Source of the DNA: Glaciecola amylolytica
Lineage (GTDB): Bacteria > Bacteroidota > Bacteroidia > Flavobacteriales_D > Crocinitomicaceae
Direction of reading: 5' to 3'
DNA length: 64,000 nt
Assembly (NCBI GenBank): GCA_003856375.1
Contig: CP034120.1
Coordinates: forward strand, 1,426,001-1,490,000
The first letter of the stretch is position 1. Each line of letters starts with the position of its first letter. Made by a program: the position numbers and the translations under genes. The notes below the pieces were generated by a model. The model was not told where the DNA came from. It did no database searches and saw nothing but the letters and a program-made list of their open reading frames with translations. Positions 7,017 through 14,210 of this stretch are shown piece by piece.

Positions 7017-8369
7017 CTACAGCTCAAAAACTCCCAATCCGAACACCATTTTAGAGAGTTCGTGAAGCGGATGTTTATTCTCTTTGAACAGAATTTTTCC
7101 GCTGAGGGAATAATGCTTTCCTTTTTCCGGTTTGATTTCGATCTGAACAGATTCAGTGCTTTTCAAAAAGTCGTTGAATGCCTTGACTGGCCCCATGTTT
7201 TCAATGACTGCTGTCACAAAAGTACTTCCATAAACCTTAGTGGCTTTTTCGAGGTGGCCCTTGATGAAAAACACCTCATTTCCATTATACGGAACAACCG
7301 CGGAAGGATCAACTCCGATAAAATATGTGTTGGAAGCAAGCTGCTTCAGATAATATGAAGTATTTCCAAAGCTTAGGCGCAGGTTGTCTTTGCGAACCGA
7401 CGAAGGAAAAGATTTCCAAAGCTCCTCAACGTTACAATCCTTTTTTGTCTGAACAATCAGATTCATGACCGGAACGGGTAAAAAACCGAAAACCTTCGGC
7501 AAACTGTCTTTTGTGTCTTCCAGATACGTTCCGTTGAAATCCACGGCGTAAGCCTCTAAATCCTTAAAATGCGGAAGTCCTTTCGGGAAAAAACTCAATA
7601 AAGTATCCGGCAACGCTTCTGAAATCAGGCGGGAATAAATATAAACTCCTTTCGGATTCAAACCGAATTTCAAACTCTGGTGAAGTTGTTTCGGGTAAAC
7701 AAGTCCGCCTTCCAGGTTGATTTCACGATCCTGATGCTGAATGGATAAATCCATGGAAGAAAACCCGCTTTTTTCAGGAAGATTTTTCCAATGGAGCGCA
7801 ATGAATTCATTCTTCTCAGGCGCTGCTTTGCGCAATTCTTTAAACGGAGCATTCAGAACTTCAGCCAAAACGGATTCCAATTCCTTTTTGCTCGATTTTA
7901 TGCCGCGAATTTGATTGATATAGATCCCACAATGTCCTTTTGCTCTTCCGATTTGGTTGGATTTGCAGTATTCTGAAATATGTTTGTTAAATGCAGAGCT
8001 ATTAAAAGTCTGAACGGCAATAACCAGAAAGTTCTTCTTGTTTCGCTCAATGTTATAGAGAACGATGTCTTCCTGAAAATCGATAAACAAAGGTTTTTTG
8101 TCTGTGTCTTCATTGGTTCCTCTTTCGATCAGATCTTTCACTTGCTGAACAAAAGCGTCATCTTTTTCCGTGAACAGGGTCGTGTAAACTTCTGTTTTGA
8201 TAAAAGATTCGGCATCCATCCGCAAAACCCATTGACTGTCTTTTGGAATTGGCACAAAGGGATTATTCTGATTGTTTGAGAGGAAATTAAGGCAAATAAA
8301 AATCAATAAACTGGATGCTGTGAGTAGCACTACAAGGAAAGCTGCATAAAAGCGTTTTTTTATTTGCAT
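7017..8369 (-). CDS. membrane-anchored hypothetical protein
   Basis: 450 residues with one N-terminal transmembrane segment (about residues 8-30, FYAAFLVVLLTASSLLIFICL) and no clear cleavage site, followed by a large extracytoplasmic domain. The domain has several repeated beta-rich stretches and a motif PKDSQWVLRMDAESF just after the anchor. That arrangement resembles DUF4836-like or DUF3352-like proteins of Bacteroidota, but I cannot assign a family with confidence. It is divergent from the acyltransferase at 8411. A TACCTTTA element ends 4 nt before its ATG. Confidence 0.65.
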   Translation of the reverse strand: MQIKKRFYAAFLVVLLTASSLLIFICLNFLSNNQNNPFVPIPKDSQWVLRMDAESFIKTEVYTTLFTEKDDAFVQQVKDLIERGTNEDTDKKPLFIDFQEDIVLYNIERNKKNFLVIAVQTFNSSAFNKHISEYCKSNQIGRAKGHCGIYINQIRGIKSSKKELESVLAEVLNAPFKELRKAAPEKNEFIALHWKNLPEKSGFSSMDLSIQHQDREINLEGGLVYPKQLHQSLKFGLNPKGVYIYSRLISEALPDTLLSFFPKGLPHFKDLEAYAVDFNGTYLEDTKDSLPKVFGFLPVPVMNLIVQTKKDCNVEELWKSFPSSVRKDNLRLSFGNTSYYLKQLASNTYFIGVDPSAVVPYNGNEVFFIKGHLEKATKVYGSTFVTAVIENMGPVKAFNDFLKSTESVQIEIKPEKGKHYSLSGKILFKENKHPLHELSKMVFGLGVFEL

Positions 8370-8398
8370 GTCATAAAGGTAATTTTTTCTTGAAATTG

Positions 8399-8406
8399 TA
8401 ACTTTG
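8399..8406 (+). promoter_or_regulatory. promoter element TAACTTTG, 4 nt before ATG
   Basis: Exact TAnnTTTG match immediately upstream of the acyltransferase start at 8411, implying a transcript with almost no 5' leader. Confidence 0.55.
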
Positions 8407-8410
8407 TTTC

Positions 8411-8968
8411 ATGGGAAAATTCTTTTTCTGGATACTTAAGTTATTCGGTTGGAAAATAGACAGTCATACTCCGGTTGGTATTGATAAAGCTGTAGTAGTG
8501 GTAGGTCCTCATACTTCGAACTGGGATTTTGTGATTGGTAAAATAGCTTTTGCGCACTATGGAGTGAATGCCAAGTTCTTGATTAAGAAAGATTTGTTCT
8601 TTTTTCCGTTGGGTTTTATTTTGAAGGCAATGGGAGGAGTTCCGGTCGACAGAAAGAAAAATAACAACATCACCGAGCAGGCTGTAAATTACTTTAAGAC
8701 GAATGAAAAGTGCTTCATGGTATTTACTCCTGAAGGAACCAGAGGCTATCAGCCGAACTGGAAAAAGGGATTTTATTACATTGCTCAAAGTGCAGATGTT
8801 CCGATTTACATTGCTTATATCGATTACAAACGCAAAACAGGTGGTTTTCATTCGCTCTTTATTCCAACCGGAAATGTGGATGCGGATATCAAATACATTA
8901 AGAATATTTTATCTGAATACACAGGGAAAGTTCCTGAAAATGGTATACGAAAGGAAGAGACAATGTAG
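8411..8968 (+). CDS. 1-acyl-sn-glycerol-3-phosphate acyltransferase-like protein (PlsC superfamily)
   Basis: A 185-residue acyltransferase of the LPLAT superfamily. The catalytic HX4D motif appears as HTSNWD (His34, Asp39), the second block is GGVPVDRKK near residue 78, and the third is FTPEGTRG near 110, the signature that binds the glycerol-phosphate acceptor. It is shorter than classic PlsC (about 240) and belongs to the compact form often annotated as acyltransferase in Bacteroidota. It probably acts at the inner face of the cytoplasmic membrane in phospholipid or lipid modification. The precise acceptor is unknown. Confidence 0.85.
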   Translation: MGKFFFWILKLFGWKIDSHTPVGIDKAVVVVGPHTSNWDFVIGKIAFAHYGVNAKFLIKKDLFFFPLGFILKAMGGVPVDRKKNNNITEQAVNYFKTNEKCFMVFTPEGTRGYQPNWKKGFYYIAQSADVPIYIAYIDYKRKTGGFHSLFIPTGNVDADIKYIKNILSEYTGKVPENGIRKEETM

Positions 8969-9040
8969 CTGTCGAAGACGAGCAATGACAAACGTCAGCA
9001 CAGAAATTGAGAAGATAAAACAGCAACGTAAAATAGAAGC

Positions 9041-9829
9041 ATGTCAGAATTTTTAAGAACGGTTAACGTTACACGTTACATTTCGCCTTTGAGAGAAGGA
9101 GGTTCACTTCCGGCTTTGGTGGATGCAGACGACGATTTTAAGTATGTGCTGAAGTTTCGCGGAGCGGGACACGGAGTGAAAGCATTGATCTCGGAGTTTC
9201 TAGGTGGTGAAATTGCCCGAATGTTGGGATTCAAAGTTCCGGAATTGGTTTTCGTGAATTTAGATGAAGATTTCGGTCGTTCTGAAGCAGACGAGGAAAT
9301 TCAGGATTTACTGCGCGCCAGCCACGGATTGAATCTGGGACTGCACTTTTTGTCGGGAGCAATTACTTTTGACCCCGTTGTGACCAAAGTCGACGAAGAA
9401 ACGGCTTCCAGGATTGTTTGGCTGGATGCTTTCATCACAAACATCGACCGGACTTTCCGAAATACCAATATGCTGATCTGGAAAAAAGAATTGTGGCTGA
9501 TCGATCACGGCGCTGCATTTTATTTCCATCATACCTGGGAAAACTGGGAGAAAACGGCAGTGAGTAATTTTGTGTATGTAAAAGACCATGTTTTACTGCC
9601 TCAGGCCACAAAAATGGACGAAGCAAATACTTTTTGCAAGACCAAACTGAATGAGGAAAACCTGAACCGTTTGGTGGATGCAATTCCGGAATCCTGGCTT
9701 ATCTGGGAAGATCTGGATGCAACTCCGGATGAGATCAGAGGGGTTTATAAACAGTTTTTGAATCTGAGATTGACTCATTCCGACAATTTTGTCAACGAAG
9801 CTAAAAATGCACGCAATGTTCTTATATGA
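9041..9829 (+). CDS. HipA-like kinase-fold protein
   Basis: A 262-residue protein resembling the HipA-like kinase family that is standalone and shorter than HipA toxins. Visible features are the early VTRYISPLREGGSLPALV, the nucleotide-binding-like KYVLKFRGAGHGVKALISEFLGGE region (residues 34-57), the catalytic-loop-like WLDAFITNIDRTFRNTNML (near 129), and the DFG-like metal motif WLIDHGAAF (near 151). No HipB-type antitoxin is adjacent. Instead it overlaps the DUF3037 gene, a pairing that is recurrent in bacteria as I recall it. The target is unknown, and toxin function should not be assumed. Confidence 0.8.
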   Translation: MSEFLRTVNVTRYISPLREGGSLPALVDADDDFKYVLKFRGAGHGVKALISEFLGGEIARMLGFKVPELVFVNLDEDFGRSEADEEIQDLLRASHGLNLGLHFLSGAITFDPVVTKVDEETASRIVWLDAFITNIDRTFRNTNMLIWKKELWLIDHGAAFYFHHTWENWEKTAVSNFVYVKDHVLLPQATKMDEANTFCKTKLNEENLNRLVDAIPESWLIWEDLDATPDEIRGVYKQFLNLRLTHSDNFVNEAKNARNVLI

Positions 9830-10190
9830 GTACGCAGTTATCCGGTTGGTACCTCAGGTAGAACGGGAAGAATTTATCAATGTGGGCATTATTCTGTTTT
9901 CGAAAAAGGAAAAATTTATCCAAACCAAAATTGCCCTTTCAGAGAAACGATTGGCTTTGTTTGAGTGTGAACTGGACATTGAACAGGTGAAATCTAATCT
10001 GAGAGCATTTGAACTGATCAGTATCGGAGCAAAAGAAGGCGGACCGATTGCCTGCGAAGAATTACCGGAACGTTTTCGTTGGTTGACAGCAGTTCGGAGT
10101 TCTATTATTCAAACGTCACGGCCACATCCCGGAAAAGCAAAAGATCTGGAAAAAGAAGTGGAGCGTTTGTTTGCGGAGTACGTTTCTTAA
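9807..10190 (+). CDS. DUF3037 protein, partner of the HipA-like gene
   Basis: 127 residues from the ATG at 9807, beginning MHAMFLYEYAVIRLVPQVEREEF, a typical DUF3037 N-terminus; ATG 9816 is an equally good start. An in-frame TTG at 9789 exists but lies deeper inside the upstream gene. The sequence INVGIILFSKKEKF and the C-terminal charged helix match the family. It overlaps the HipA-like gene by 23 bases (13 if 9816 is used), so the two are translated from one message and may form a functional pair. No function is known for DUF3037. Confidence 0.82.
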   Translation: MHAMFLYEYAVIRLVPQVEREEFINVGIILFSKKEKFIQTKIALSEKRLALFECELDIEQVKSNLRAFELISIGAKEGGPIACEELPERFRWLTAVRSSIIQTSRPHPGKAKDLEKEVERLFAEYVS

Positions 10191-10224
10191 ATGGAAGACT
10201 TTTTAAATTCTCACTTTTACCTTT

Positions 10225-10410
10225 TCACTTTTTAAAAGAATCCGTTTTTTTATCATATCCATACGGACAGTGTCTGCAGCCGCTTTTACAGCAATGACCG
10301 CGTTTCAGGTGATACTTTTCAGTGAAAACGATATATCCTTCCGGAGTGTAATAGAAATCATCCGGATCTAAACCGTTATTTTTGGGAAGCGGACGAAAAT
10401 CATCAATCAT
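10225..10410 (-). CDS. small DUF5522-like cysteine-rich protein
   Basis: 61 residues with a C-terminal cluster GHCCKSGCRHCPYGY, four cysteines that probably bind a metal. The middle DPDDFYYTPEGYIVFTEKYHLKRG fits the DUF5522 family, which I recognise as small proteins of this length in many bacteria. The ATG is preceded by TAATTTTG and a 4-nt gap, so the mRNA is probably leaderless. It is divergent from the PLP enzyme at 10431 and convergent with DUF3037. Confidence 0.75.
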   Translation of the reverse strand: MIDDFRPLPKNNGLDPDDFYYTPEGYIVFTEKYHLKRGHCCKSGCRHCPYGYDKKTDSFKK

Positions 10411-10414
10411 AATG

Positions 10415-10422
10415 CAAAATTA
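10415..10422 (-). promoter_or_regulatory. promoter element TAATTTTG, 4 nt before ATG
   Basis: Exact TAnnTTTG match; the gap CATT separates it from the ATG of the DUF5522-like gene. Confidence 0.5.
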
Positions 10423-10430
10423 CATATTTC

Positions 10431-11336
10431 ATGGAGCTGTTTGATACTTCCAAATCCATTTTACAGGAAATTAACCTTGGTTCGGGGTTTCGGAATGTGC
10501 GTTTGCTTGTAAAAAGAGACGATTTAATCCATTCGGAAGTTTCGGGAAACAAATGGCGAAAACTGAAGTACAACATTGAATTGGTGCAATTTCAGAAAAA
10601 AGACGGGATTCTGACTTTCGGCGGTGCTTATTCCAATCATTTGTTGGCAACTGCAGCGGCTTGTCATCTGGCCGGACTGAAATCCATCGGAATTGTTCGG
10701 GGAGAAGAGTTAAATGAGAACAGCAATGAAAACCTCAGACGTTGTTCGGAACTGGGAATGGAATTGAAGTTTGTTTCAAGAGAAGAATACGATTCCCGAA
10801 ACGAAAAGATCTCGCAGGAAACCTGGAAAGAAGAATACCCGTTTTATCTCCTCATTCCTGAAGGCGGGAGCAATTACTACGGAATGGTGGGCTGCCAGGA
10901 AATCTGGAAAGAACTTCCGGAACGGGTGGATCATCTATTCGTGGCGCAGGGAACCACCACCACCAGTTGCGGATTATTGGTCGGTGGAAGTGAGCATACT
11001 GAAATTCACGTTGTGCCTGTTTTGAAAGATTTCGATTCAAAAGCAGAAATGAAAAAGCAGCTTTTTCCGTTTTTGATAGATGAAGAAACCATCATGGAAA
11101 ATTTGAATCGGGTAGTGGTGCATGGGGAATCTCATTTCGGAGGTTATGGAAAATGGAATGACGAATTGTTGGATTTCATCGGTTTTTGCCAAAAAGAGTA
11201 CGATTTGCCGCTTGATAAAATCTATACCGGGAAAGCATTTTACGCTTTGATGGAATGGCTCAAACTTCAGGATTTTCCAACTCCGCAAACCATTGTGTTC
11301 ATCCACACGGGTGGGTTGATGAATGGTGGTGTTTGA
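10431..11336 (+). CDS. ACC deaminase / D-cysteine desulfhydrase family PLP enzyme
   Basis: A 301-residue fold-type II PLP enzyme. Substrate- and PLP-binding blocks visible are KRDDLIHSEVSGNKWRKLKY (the PLP lysine is one of the Lys residues here), TFGGAYSNHLLATAA, and the phosphate loop GTTTTSCG near residue 174. The family includes 1-aminocyclopropane-1-carboxylate deaminase and D-cysteine desulfhydrase; the latter, which releases sulfide, pyruvate and ammonia from D-cysteine, is the commoner activity outside plant-associated bacteria. It is slightly short for the family. It stops 7 bases from the convergent quinone reductase gene. Confidence 0.85.
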   Translation: MELFDTSKSILQEINLGSGFRNVRLLVKRDDLIHSEVSGNKWRKLKYNIELVQFQKKDGILTFGGAYSNHLLATAAACHLAGLKSIGIVRGEELNENSNENLRRCSELGMELKFVSREEYDSRNEKISQETWKEEYPFYLLIPEGGSNYYGMVGCQEIWKELPERVDHLFVAQGTTTTSCGLLVGGSEHTEIHVVPVLKDFDSKAEMKKQLFPFLIDEETIMENLNRVVVHGESHFGGYGKWNDELLDFIGFCQKEYDLPLDKIYTGKAFYALMEWLKLQDFPTPQTIVFIHTGGLMNGGV

Positions 11337-11343
11337 TTTTTTT

Positions 11344-11925
11344 TTACTTCAATCGTTTCCCCAAACTCTCAACTTTTTCCAGCCATTTTTTCCTCATTTC
11401 TGTTTTGGAATTCTTAATAATCCCGATATAACTCACTTTCACCGGACTAATTCCACAAAATTTCAGGGTAGAACGCTTTAATTGATTGACGCTGGGTCTT
11501 CCGAAATAAAACCGATAAAACCAGCCGGGTTGATCCAAAGTGGTAATAATATGCGCTGTTTTTCCTTTTAGTAATTTATCCCACAAGCTTGAATTTTCGC
11601 GGTATTGAAAAGCAAATCCGGGAAGAAACAAACGGTCGAGGAATCCTTTTGTGATAGCAGGTAATCCTCCCCACCAAACCGGGTGAATCCAAACCAAATG
11701 CTCGGCCCATTGAATCTTTTCCCATGCCTCAAGCAAATCGGGTTCCAATTCGGTTCTTTTTTGATATCCGAACTGAAGATTGGGGTTAAATTGAAGATCT
11801 GCAATAACGATTTCGCGAATTTCAGCGTTTGAATTTGCCGCCCCTTTCCGGTAAGCTTCCGCGATTCCGAAATTGAACGAGTCGTGATTGGGATGTCCGT
11901 TGATAATTAAGATCTTCTTGCTCAT
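11344..11925 (-). CDS. NAD(P)H:quinone oxidoreductase, flavodoxin-like fold
   Basis: 193 residues from the ATG at 11925. The flavin phosphate loop is INGHPNHDSFNFGIAEAY and the second flavin contact is HPVWWGGLPAITKGFLDRLF, diagnostic of the NQO1/KefF/MdaB family that reduces quinones by two electrons with FMN or FAD. An in-frame extension to 11991 would add 22 residues not seen in the family and would overlap the regulator gene. A TAGCTTTG promoter element at 11941-11948 lies 15 nt upstream, confirming the shorter start. It lies downstream of a Crp-type regulator on the same strand. Confidence 0.87.
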   Translation of the reverse strand: MSKKILIINGHPNHDSFNFGIAEAYRKGAANSNAEIREIVIADLQFNPNLQFGYQKRTELEPDLLEAWEKIQWAEHLVWIHPVWWGGLPAITKGFLDRLFLPGFAFQYRENSSLWDKLLKGKTAHIITTLDQPGWFYRFYFGRPSVNQLKRSTLKFCGISPVKVSYIGIIKNSKTEMRKKWLEKVESLGKRLK

Positions 11926-11940
11926 TGTTTTTGTTTTGAG

Positions 11941-11948
11941 CAAAGCTA
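11941..11948 (-). promoter_or_regulatory. promoter element TAGCTTTG
   Basis: Exact TAnnTTTG match ending 15 nt before the ATG of the quinone reductase at 11925. It supports that start and gives the gene its own promoter, apart from the Crp-type gene. Confidence 0.5.
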
Positions 11949-11980
11949 AGTGTATCCGTTTCAGTAGAAAAGGACAAATG

Positions 11981-12550
11981 TCACAAAACAATTTGCTTTC
12001 TGATTCGGATTAAATGCCGCTGCGTGATTCCAAGATAGGACGCCAGATGCTGCCCGGAAATCAGTTGAATGTATTCCGGCTGATTGTCTACAAGACCTTG
12101 ATACCGTTTTTGCGCAGAATCACGCTGCAGCTGAAACACACGACCTTCGAGTTCGAGGTATTGTTGTTCGGCAACGATTTTCAGAAAGAGCACCCATTTC
12201 GGATTTTTCTCTGCAAGTTGCTCGATCTCTTTTTTGGGAATTACCAGTAGTTCTCCGTTCGAAATAGCCTGAAGGTTTTCAATGCTCTTATTTCCGGTAA
12301 TGAATGCCGAATAAGCAGTCATGAATTCATTTTGAAAGCGAAAGCAGTAGGTAATCTCTTCTCCAGTTTCGGAAGGGTAAAAAGAACGGAAAATCCCTTT
12401 TTCAATAAAAGCTACTTCAGAGCAAAATTGCCCTTCCCGGATAAAATAAGTTCCCTTTTCAACTTTTCGGAGTACAAACAGAGGAAGAGCCTGATTGATC
12501 TCTTCCTCTGAAAAAATAGCAAAACTGTTTAAGTATGATTTCAACTGCAT
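11981..12550 (-). CDS. Crp/Fnr-family transcriptional regulator
   Basis: 189 residues: a cyclic-nucleotide-binding-like beta barrel (about residues 25-115, with KGTYFIREGQ and EVAFIEKGIFR), a long helix, and a C-terminal winged-helix segment (HLASYLGITQRHLIRIRKQ) that binds DNA. It ends a little short after the recognition helix, as is common for this Bacteroidota subgroup. Ligand residues of the classical cAMP pocket (RXSXXA) are not visible, so it may not bind cAMP. It could control the adjacent quinone reductase. Its TAACTTTG promoter element is 4 nt from the ATG. Confidence 0.85.
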   Translation of the reverse strand: MQLKSYLNSFAIFSEEEINQALPLFVLRKVEKGTYFIREGQFCSEVAFIEKGIFRSFYPSETGEEITYCFRFQNEFMTAYSAFITGNKSIENLQAISNGELLVIPKKEIEQLAEKNPKWVLFLKIVAEQQYLELEGRVFQLQRDSAQKRYQGLVDNQPEYIQLISGQHLASYLGITQRHLIRIRKQIVL

Positions 12551-12554
12551 GAAT

Positions 12555-12562
12555 CAAAGTTA
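12555..12562 (-). promoter_or_regulatory. promoter element TAACTTTG, 4 nt before ATG
   Basis: Exact TAnnTTTG match; the gap ATTC separates it from the Crp-type gene's ATG. Confidence 0.55.
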
Positions 12563-14077
12563 CTGTTTCGCAACTTTAATGGTATTTGTTTCTCCTGATT
12601 TCTTTGTGAAAACAAGTTGGTAAACTCCGGCTGAAAGGTGACCTAATTGCAATTTATTGTCTTCAATCTGCTGAAAAGTGCTTACAATGCGGCCTGAAGC
12701 ATCAATCAGTTTGATATCGGAAAGTTCATTGCCATCAATTGAAAAAGTCAATTCAGAAGTAAATGGATTCGGGTAGGCTGAAACCGTTTCTGCAGCATTT
12801 TCAGAAAGACTTAAACTCTGGCTGATATCAATCTGCACATGCATGAAGTTTGCAACAGCATTCGCATCTCTGGATGAACCGCCAACCAGGATTGCATTCC
12901 CTGAATGTACCAGTTTCATTGTTTGTAAATAATCATTCGAAGGAGAAACATCCACTGTAAATGACCCGTTTCCGTTGAAACCCAAATCCGGAGTTCCGTT
13001 GGAGTGGAGACGGGTAATGGTAAAACCGTAATTGTATTCCGAAATTACGCGGCTTCCCCCAAGAAGTATTTTTCCGTCTTGCTGAATCTGCATGTCTTTG
13101 GAAGGATAGTTGTGAGTCAGAATTCCGTTTGAACCAAATCCCGAATCAGGAGTTCCGTTTGCATTGATTTGCAGGATTAAATTTCCCATGGCAGATCCAT
13201 TCATGATGATTTTTCCGTTGGGTAATTCAAAGGCATCAGAGATTAACTCACCGGAGAGTCCGACCACCTGACTGTTGTCATAGATATCAATAACAACTTT
13301 TCCTCCCTGACCGAAAGACGTTATAAAATTTCCCTGCAAATCCACTTTCACACAGCTGAGTTTTGGATTCTCAAGATCATTTGCTTCATAGCCGTAAATC
13401 AAAATTGAGCCGTCGCTCATCGAAATTCCACCCCAGTTCACTAAAGAGTAATTGGCATCGCCTATAAATTTAACTCCGCCGTTGCCGTAATTCGTATCCA
13501 AAACTCCGGTGGAAGTGAGTTTCATAATGCATGTCTGGTATCCGGCATTTCCAACCAACAACATGGAGCCATTCGCTTGGAGTAGGATCGAATTGAAATG
13601 GCTGTCCGTATGATTAAAAACAAGCGTTCCGTTGTTTGCGAAACTGGAATCGATTGCTCCGTTCGGATGATAGCGGGCAATGAAAGAACGATGGTCTCCC
13701 GGCCCGGCCTGAGTTGGTCCCATATAAGCAGATCCTGCTGTCAGGATTTTTCCATCCGGTTGAAGAACGATTTCCAACGGGAATTCGGAGTATTCGATTT
13801 CTGTATACACCAGGCCGTTTGTTCCGAAATTGGTTGCGATACTTCCATTACTGGTGTGTTTTGACAAAGTCAGGCGATAAACGTCGCTTCCGCCTCCCAA
13901 TGAATGATAACCGGTACTGAAAACAGATCCGTCCGGAGCGATCGTAAGTTTGTTTATTTCGGTTGAATTGCCGGTAATAACGACTCCTGAATTCCCGAAA
14001 TTATTGTCCAGACTGACATTTTGGGAAAAGGTATTGAAAAAGATAAAGCAGGAAAAAAATGTAAAATAGGTCTTCAT
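12560..14077 (-). CDS. delta-60 repeat secreted protein with T9SS sorting domain
   Basis: 505 residues with a signal peptide (1-18), at least six delta-60 repeats (each containing PDGKIL/LQPDG-like strands and an LD..FG.NG motif, for example IDSSFANNGTLVF and PDSGFGSNGILTH), and a C-terminal sorting domain starting SAYPNPFTSELTF and ending GHLSAGVYQLVF plus a basic tail. The repeats likely form a beta propeller. The C-terminal domain directs export by the type IX system to the cell surface. The substrate or partner is unknown. Its 3' end abuts the Crp-type gene start. Confidence 0.88.
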   Translation of the reverse strand: MKTYFTFFSCFIFFNTFSQNVSLDNNFGNSGVVITGNSTEINKLTIAPDGSVFSTGYHSLGGGSDVYRLTLSKHTSNGSIATNFGTNGLVYTEIEYSEFPLEIVLQPDGKILTAGSAYMGPTQAGPGDHRSFIARYHPNGAIDSSFANNGTLVFNHTDSHFNSILLQANGSMLLVGNAGYQTCIMKLTSTGVLDTNYGNGGVKFIGDANYSLVNWGGISMSDGSILIYGYEANDLENPKLSCVKVDLQGNFITSFGQGGKVVIDIYDNSQVVGLSGELISDAFELPNGKIIMNGSAMGNLILQINANGTPDSGFGSNGILTHNYPSKDMQIQQDGKILLGGSRVISEYNYGFTITRLHSNGTPDLGFNGNGSFTVDVSPSNDYLQTMKLVHSGNAILVGGSSRDANAVANFMHVQIDISQSLSLSENAAETVSAYPNPFTSELTFSIDGNELSDIKLIDASGRIVSTFQQIEDNKLQLGHLSAGVYQLVFTKKSGETNTIKVAKQ

Positions 14078-14163
14078 GTGCGTTGAAATTTATTGTGTTG
14101 CTAAGAATACAATCGCGAAAACACAAAGGTTGCCTGCGGGAAATGAAAAATGTCCTGAAACAA

Positions 14164-14200
14164 AAAAAGTCGGAGTGAAAATTGTTCACCCCGACTTTTT
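14164..14200 (-). terminator. intrinsic terminator of the M16 peptidase pair
   Basis: AAAAAGTCGG pairs with CCGACTTTTT around an extended stem (GTGAA/TTCAC) and a short loop, with a U tract on the minus strand directly after the stop of the 692-residue protein. Confidence 0.8.
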
Positions 14201-14210
14201 CAATGATTAA

